Shown here piece by piece: positions 14,903 through 18,760 of a stretch of 18,760 nucleotides of DNA (position 1 is its first letter; each line of letters opens with the position of its first letter). The notes under the pieces are model-generated. The model had not been told where the DNA came from. It was given only the letters and a program-made list of their open reading frames with translations, and did not search any database. Made by a program: the position numbers and the translations under genes. Origin of the DNA: CAZGDB01 sp964524705 (GTDB lineage Bacteria; Pseudomonadota; Gammaproteobacteria; Berkiellales; Berkiellaceae); NCBI GenBank assembly GCA_964524705.1, contig CAZGDB010000026.1:1-18760 (forward strand). Reading direction: 5' to 3'.

Positions 14903-15943
14903 ATGAAAAAAATTTTAATGATTCATCATTCAGCTGATTTAGATGGTGTTTTTTCAGGTGCTTTACTAAATATTTATAATGATTATATTTTAAATAAGGA
15001 TTTATTTGAAACTAAAATTGTTGGTTATAATTATGGTAAAGATGATACGGTAGATACTTGGTTAAATTATAATGAAGAAATATATGATAATTATATTTTT
15101 GTTGATATTACACCACCTATTAATTGGTTATCAGATATTTTAACTAAAACAAATTCAACTGTTAAAATTTATGACCATCACCATAATGTTTATCAAGAAA
15201 TTTTAAACAAAGTTCCTGAAACAAAAAAATTAACATATAATTTTGAAATTAGTAATTGTGGTGCAATGATATTTTATCAAAAATGTTTAGTACCATTACA
15301 AATTAATCAAATTTTCGATATTAACCAAATTAATAATATTGAATCAATATTATATTTAGTTGATGAATATGATACTTGGAAATGGAAAAATTCAAATAAT
15401 ATAGATGCACTAGCATTAAATGAATTTTTTAATTATCATAATTTAAATTTATCATTAGCAATTAATTTACTTGATAATACTAGAAATAATGATGATTTAA
15501 TTACATTAGATATTGATGCAATAATTAATTTTGGAAAGAGTATTATTAATTTTAAACAAAATATTGCTTTATTTGAAGAACATTTAATTATTGAATTATT
15601 TGAATCAAAACAAAAATTTGTTATAATCAATAATAAAGCAAATACTTATTCTATTGATTATGTTAAATCAAAGATTGATTCAGCATTAAATCAACCTTTA
15701 TCTGGTATTTTTCATAATTCTGAATTAGAAAAATATATTGGAGTAAAGGCAATCATATTTTATAATAACATTAATTTCATAAATGATAAAATTAATTTAT
15801 CTGTTAGAGGTGTTAATAGCAATTTTGATTGTTGTGAATTCATTAAATTTTTAACAAATAATAATGGTGGTGGTCATTATTCAGCTGCTGGTGGTTCTAT
15901 GGAATTATCAAAATTACAAATGTTAATTAAAACTTATAATTAA
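14903..15943 (+). CDS. DHH/DHHA1-family phosphoesterase
   Basis: This 346-residue protein shows the full DHH pattern. Motif I is HHSADLDG (H8/H9, D12, D14), motif II is FVDITPP (D68), and motif III is DHHH (91-94). A later acidic block is VDEYDTWKW. The C-terminal DHHA1-type GGGH (322-325, followed by YSAAGGSM) binds substrate phosphate in relatives. Enzymes of this family are metal-dependent phosphodiesterases acting on short oligonucleotides (NrnA/Orn-like), cyclic dinucleotides or single-stranded DNA. The small size and lack of RecJ extras point to the first two, but the substrate is not determined. The start is set at ATG 14903 rather than 14858, because the latter lies inside the terminator palindrome and would add an aberrant N-terminus before motif I. 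Confidence 0.9.
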   Translation: MKKILMIHHSADLDGVFSGALLNIYNDYILNKDLFETKIVGYNYGKDDTVDTWLNYNEEIYDNYIFVDITPPINWLSDILTKTNSTVKIYDHHHNVYQEILNKVPETKKLTYNFEISNCGAMIFYQKCLVPLQINQIFDINQINNIESILYLVDEYDTWKWKNSNNIDALALNEFFNYHNLNLSLAINLLDNTRNNDDLITLDIDAIINFGKSIINFKQNIALFEEHLIIELFESKQKFVIINNKANTYSIDYVKSKIDSALNQPLSGIFHNSELEKYIGVKAIIFYNNINFINDKINLSVRGVNSNFDCCEFIKFLTNNNGGGHYSAAGGSMELSKLQMLIKTYN

Positions 15944-15949
15944 AAAAAT

Positions 15950-16237
15950 ATGAAACTAACTTATTTAAAAATAACACATTTCTTTATGAAATTAATTTTT
16001 CCTAAAAGAAAACTTAACGAAAAAGAAAAAAATATTATTACTTTCATAACGAAATTAATAGAAAATAATACAACCATAAGATTATCAAAATATGGTTATT
16101 TATTATTTAATGATGAAATTTATTGCCATATTATTGGTAATACAATAATATTTTCATATCAAAATAATTATATTCAAGAACATTATAAAGATAATGTTAT
16201 TGATGAAATTGTTAAAATTGTTAATTCAAAAAAATAA
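15950..16237 (+). CDS. Unknown 95-residue protein
   Basis: This basic small protein starts 6 nt after the DHH gene. The N-terminus (MKLTYLKITHFFMKLIFPKR) is amphipathic or weakly hydrophobic. The rest alternates helix and strands (IRLSKYGYLLFNDEIYCHII, NTIIFSYQNNYIQEHYKDN). No family is recognised. The frame ends TCA AAA AAA TAA at an A7 run. A +1 shift there would enter the open frame at 16203-16337 and lengthen the protein to 128 residues, so the true C-terminus is uncertain. Confidence 0.6.
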   Translation: MKLTYLKITHFFMKLIFPKRKLNEKEKNIITFITKLIENNTTIRLSKYGYLLFNDEIYCHIIGNTIIFSYQNNYIQEHYKDNVIDEIVKIVNSKK

Positions 16238-16337
16238 TTTTGATTGTGATTTCATAATTAAAAACAATTTCAATTTTAAACAAGAATTATATAATAATTT
16301 AAAATCTAATTTAAACAATGGAGGAAATATTGGATAG
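16203..16337 (+). CDS. Possible small overlapping ORF or frameshifted C-terminus
   Basis: ATG 16203 opens a 44-codon frame (MKLLKLLIQKNNFDCDFIIK, then NNFNFKQELYNNLKSN) that ends at TAG 16337. It overlaps the end of the 95-residue gene and the first 20 nt of ligA. Codon usage between 16238 and 16317 is just like that of a real gene. It may be a separate peptide, or the tail of the 15950 gene after a shift at the A7 run. No function can be suggested. Confidence 0.3.
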   Translation: MKLLKLLIQKNNFDCDFIIKNNFNFKQELYNNLKSNLNNGGNIG

Positions 16338-18087
16338 TATCGATAATTCTTATGTTAGAGAATTATTACAAACTTGGATTGAAGCAAATGATGCATATTA
16401 TAATACAGATGAACCTATATTATCTGATGAATCATACGATAATTTAACTGAAGAATTGTTAAAATTATCTGATGAATATCCAAAAATTTCATCAATAATT
16501 GAAAAACAAATTTCTACTATTGATGGTATGAAAAATGTTGATGAAGTTATTTCACAAATGATTTCATTAAAGAAAATTAAATGGTCTGGATTAACAACAA
16601 TTAATGAAATATTTAAATTTTTAAATCCAAAACGTCAACAATTAAATTTATTTTACGGAATAAAATTAGATGGAATGGCTATTAAAGTTTCGAAACAAAA
16701 TGGTATTACAAAAATATTAACAAGAGGTGGACAAGATGTTACTGATATGTTAATTAATCATCCTGATATTATTACTATTACAAGACCAATTACTCATGGT
16801 GAATTAGTTATTAAAAAATCTGTATTTAAGGAAAAATATTCTGATGAATATGAAAATCCAAGAAATTGTATTTTAGGTGTTTTGAAACAAAATCCAAATG
16901 ATTTAGATTTTATTGAATGTACAGATGGTATCAGTCCATTAACAAATATTTTAACAACAAATGTTTGGTTTGAATATAAAAATCAAGATTTATCTAAAAT
17001 TTATTATGAATTAAAACAAAATTATCAATATCAAATTGATGGTATTGTTATTGGTTTTAAAACAGATAAACAACAAATTAAGGATAATTATCCAATGAAT
17101 ATTGTTGCTGTTAAATTCAAAGCTGAATCAGTAAAAAGTAAAGTTGTTAATTTTAATTGGACACAAAAAAAATCTGGTAATTTAACACCAATAATTGAGG
17201 TTGAACCTGTAAAATTAGATGGTTCAACCATAACTTATGTTTCAGGATATAATTATTCTAATCTTAAAAAATTACATATTGGTATAGGTTCTGAAATATT
17301 AATTACTAAATCTGGTGATATTATCCCAGTAGTTGAAAAAGTTATTACACGTAGTGATAAAATTAATATGCCTACTTGTGAATATATTATTTCAGGTAAA
17401 CATTTAATAGCTAGTGATAATGAAAATTCTGAAATTTATAAATTTATTTTAGGTTTGAAATTATTAAATATAGATGGTATTGGACCAACAATAGCAGATA
17501 AAATTGGTAAAGTTGTTAATTATAATATTATCGAATTATTTAATAATGTTAATAAACCTAAAATTATTCAAGTTTTAGGTTCTGGTGCTGTTTGGAATAA
17601 ATTTGAAAATTTTTATCAAATAAAAAATATTGGATTAGATTTGTTAATTGAAATATTACAATTTGATAGATGTGGAAAAACTTTATCTAAAAGATTTGCT
17701 GAAATTATATTAAAACAATCATCTGATGTTAGTGGTATTGATAAACAAGTTTTAAATAATGTTTGTAGAGGTGAAGGATTTAAAAAAATCCAAAATTCTA
17801 TGGAAATTTTAAAAAATTATGGTATTAAAGTTACCAAACCAATAACTATCAATGATGAAACAATAAGTTTTGAAATGAGTGGTACACCACCAAATAATTT
17901 ATCAAAATTAGAATTTGTAAAAAAATTAAAAAATATTTATCCAAATAGTATACACACATCATTAACTAAAGATACTAAATTTTTAATTGTTGATAATATA
18001 AATTCTAGTTCTGGTAAAATAAATAAAGCTAGAAAATATAATATCAAAATTGTAACATATCAAGATGCTTTATCTGGCAAAATATAA
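16318..18087 (+). CDS. ligA: NAD-dependent DNA ligase
   Basis: This 589-residue enzyme seals 5-prime-phosphate/3-prime-hydroxyl nicks using NAD. Domain Ia (about 10-60) has the NMN-site pattern YYNTDEPILSDESYDNL. The nucleotidyltransferase domain carries the adenylated lysine K116 in KLDG, then TRGG, HGEL, ENPRN, YQIDGIVIG and VAVKFKAES. An OB-fold follows (LTPIIEVEPVKLDGSTI, IGIGSEILITKSGDIIP). The usual Cys4 zinc finger is not apparent: only one Cys (MPTCEY) occurs where it should be. Helix-hairpin-helix repeats (LNIDGIGPTIADKIG and later) and a C-terminal BRCT-like domain (about 510-589) close the protein. At 589 residues it is shorter than typical bacterial LigA (around 670). It would act in phage replication with the Mre11-Rad50 fusion. 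The start ATG gives a normal domain Ia. Confidence 0.95.
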   Translation: MEEILDSIDNSYVRELLQTWIEANDAYYNTDEPILSDESYDNLTEELLKLSDEYPKISSIIEKQISTIDGMKNVDEVISQMISLKKIKWSGLTTINEIFKFLNPKRQQLNLFYGIKLDGMAIKVSKQNGITKILTRGGQDVTDMLINHPDIITITRPITHGELVIKKSVFKEKYSDEYENPRNCILGVLKQNPNDLDFIECTDGISPLTNILTTNVWFEYKNQDLSKIYYELKQNYQYQIDGIVIGFKTDKQQIKDNYPMNIVAVKFKAESVKSKVVNFNWTQKKSGNLTPIIEVEPVKLDGSTITYVSGYNYSNLKKLHIGIGSEILITKSGDIIPVVEKVITRSDKINMPTCEYIISGKHLIASDNENSEIYKFILGLKLLNIDGIGPTIADKIGKVVNYNIIELFNNVNKPKIIQVLGSGAVWNKFENFYQIKNIGLDLLIEILQFDRCGKTLSKRFAEIILKQSSDVSGIDKQVLNNVCRGEGFKKIQNSMEILKNYGIKVTKPITINDETISFEMSGTPPNNLSKLEFVKKLKNIYPNSIHTSLTKDTKFLIVDNINSSSGKINKARKYNIKIVTYQDALSGKI

Positions 18088-18144
18088 ATTCCTATTCAAT
18101 AAATTGTTTATAGATTATAATAAAAATTAAAAATTATTCGAAAA

Positions 18145-18420
18145 ATGTCAAAAACAAAATTTATAAATGATATATGGATTTGTGGTAACTATCAAAATAT
18201 GATGATAATTGGTAGAACAACAATAATTAAAAACAAAGAAATGGTTGTTTTTGTTAGTGAAAATTCAACAATATCAACAGTTGAATATTCAGAAATAAAA
18301 AATATATCAAAATTAAATATTTTGGATAATTCCAAAAACAATAATTTTAAAAAATCTGAAACAAAATCAATAATTGAATCTTTTAAAGTTAACATACAAA
18401 AAAATTATAATAACAATTAA
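18145..18420 (+). CDS. Unknown 91-residue protein
   Basis: The first 55 residues look like a small beta barrel or sheet (FINDIWICGNYQNMMIIGRT, TIIKNKEMVVFVSENSTIST) and the remainder is a Lys/Asn/Ser-rich tail. No known motif is recognised. It starts 57 nt after ligA and ends 2 nt before the next gene, so it is probably co-transcribed with that gene. The intergenic stretch before it shows no hairpin. Confidence 0.65.
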   Translation: MSKTKFINDIWICGNYQNMMIIGRTTIIKNKEMVVFVSENSTISTVEYSEIKNISKLNILDNSKNNNFKKSETKSIIESFKVNIQKNYNNN

Positions 18421-18422
18421 AA

Positions 18423-18760
18423 ATGGAAACAAAAACTTTTTCTTCATTAGAAGCTACTGTTTTATCAAAATTAAATGAAGGATTAAATACTTTTGATAAA
18501 TTAAAAGAAAATATATCATTTAATGAAAAAACATTAATAAATATTATTGAATCATTAATTTCAAAAAATATTATTTTTTTTAATACTAAAGAAAATATTT
18601 ATTCTTTTCAAACAAAAATTGAAGGTGAAATTGTTGTATTGGATGGTAATATTATGTTACCAGTAACTGTTATACATACAAAAACAAAAACATACGTTAC
18701 TAGAGGTAAATGGTATGAATTTGAACCTAATTTTGATATTAGAAGAATTATTTGGAATGT
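18423..18760 (+). CDS. Partial gene, possible winged-helix N-terminus
   Basis: The ATG at 18423 opens a frame that runs off the window end (at least 112 residues). Residues 1-60 (FSSLEATVLSKLNEGLNTFD, then KLKENISFNEKTLINIIESL and NIYSF) have the helix-turn-helix plus wing layout of small DNA-binding domains. A beta-rich segment follows (EGEIVVLDGNIMLPVTVIHT, TYVTRGKWYEFEPNFDIRRI). This could be a regulator, or a structural protein with a helical N-terminus. The stop lies outside the window. Confidence 0.65.
   Translation, partial: METKTFSSLEATVLSKLNEGLNTFDKLKENISFNEKTLINIIESLISKNIIFFNTKENIYSFQTKIEGEIVVLDGNIMLPVTVIHTKTKTYVTRGKWYEFEPNFDIRRIIWN

Noticed and set aside
15436..15630. Minus-strand ORF inside the DHH gene
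   Set aside because: The plus frame carries conserved family motifs on both sides.
18192..18395. Minus-strand hydrophobic ORF opposite the 91-residue gene
   Set aside because: The hydrophobicity follows from complementing Lys/Asn-rich codons; no start context.
1..18760. tRNA genes and CRISPR arrays
   Set aside because: No cloverleaf-like GC-containing segment or GTTCNANNC-type T-arm was seen, and the only regularly spaced repeats are the coding pentapeptide repeats.

Overview
This window reads as part of a large, very A+T-rich double-stranded DNA phage genome (or a close relative), most likely infecting a Bacteroidota host. The evidence is: every convincing gene is on the + strand; most genes are small and unrecognisable; nucleic-acid enzymes are mixed with a membrane-anchored glucosaminidase; and start codons are preceded by A/T-only leaders (such as TTTAAAAATTATG) with no Shine-Dalgarno motif, as in Bacteroidota. 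The host assignment is inference. Stops are almost all TAA. TGG encodes Trp throughout, so no recoding of TGA is needed for the intact genes. I see no tRNA, rRNA, CRISPR array or integrase.

Layout. 1-44 is a terminator palindrome. 95-4165 encodes a 1356-residue fusion of an Mre11/SbcD-type nuclease and a Rad50/SbcC-type zinc-hook ATPase. 4169-9264 is an accessory stretch of small genes that is unusually damaged: two probable -1 frameshifts at poly-A runs (4169-4488 and 6571-7154), an in-frame TGA (6073-6213), a tandem in-frame TAATAA (8647-9264), and a 10-N assembly gap (6501-6510) whose left edge looks unlike its surroundings. This stretch also holds a fusion of a pentapeptide-repeat domain with a dCMP-deaminase-like domain (4896-6068). 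9268-11668 carries an intact tandem paralogue of the broken 8647 gene, a zinc-ribbon protein, a small Cse60/DUF2758-like protein, a DUF1653-like protein, a non-coding segment with RNA-like structure (11164-11290), a one-helix membrane peptide and a short paralogue of the gene at the gap.

11677-18760 carries a 436-residue unknown with a Cys cluster, a membrane-anchored glucosaminidase, a DUF3820-like protein, a DHH-like protein that has lost its catalytic motifs, a complete DHH/DHHA1 phosphoesterase, a NAD-dependent DNA ligase (LigA) without an obvious zinc finger, a small unknown and the start of a protein with a possible winged helix.

How the genes fit together. The Mre11-Rad50 fusion, LigA, the dCMP-deaminase-like domain and the DHH phosphoesterase form a phage DNA replication, repair and nucleotide-supply kit. 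The glucosaminidase points to host-wall degradation. Long, nearly loop-free palindromes divide the window into transcription units and often end only about 8-16 bases before the next start codon.
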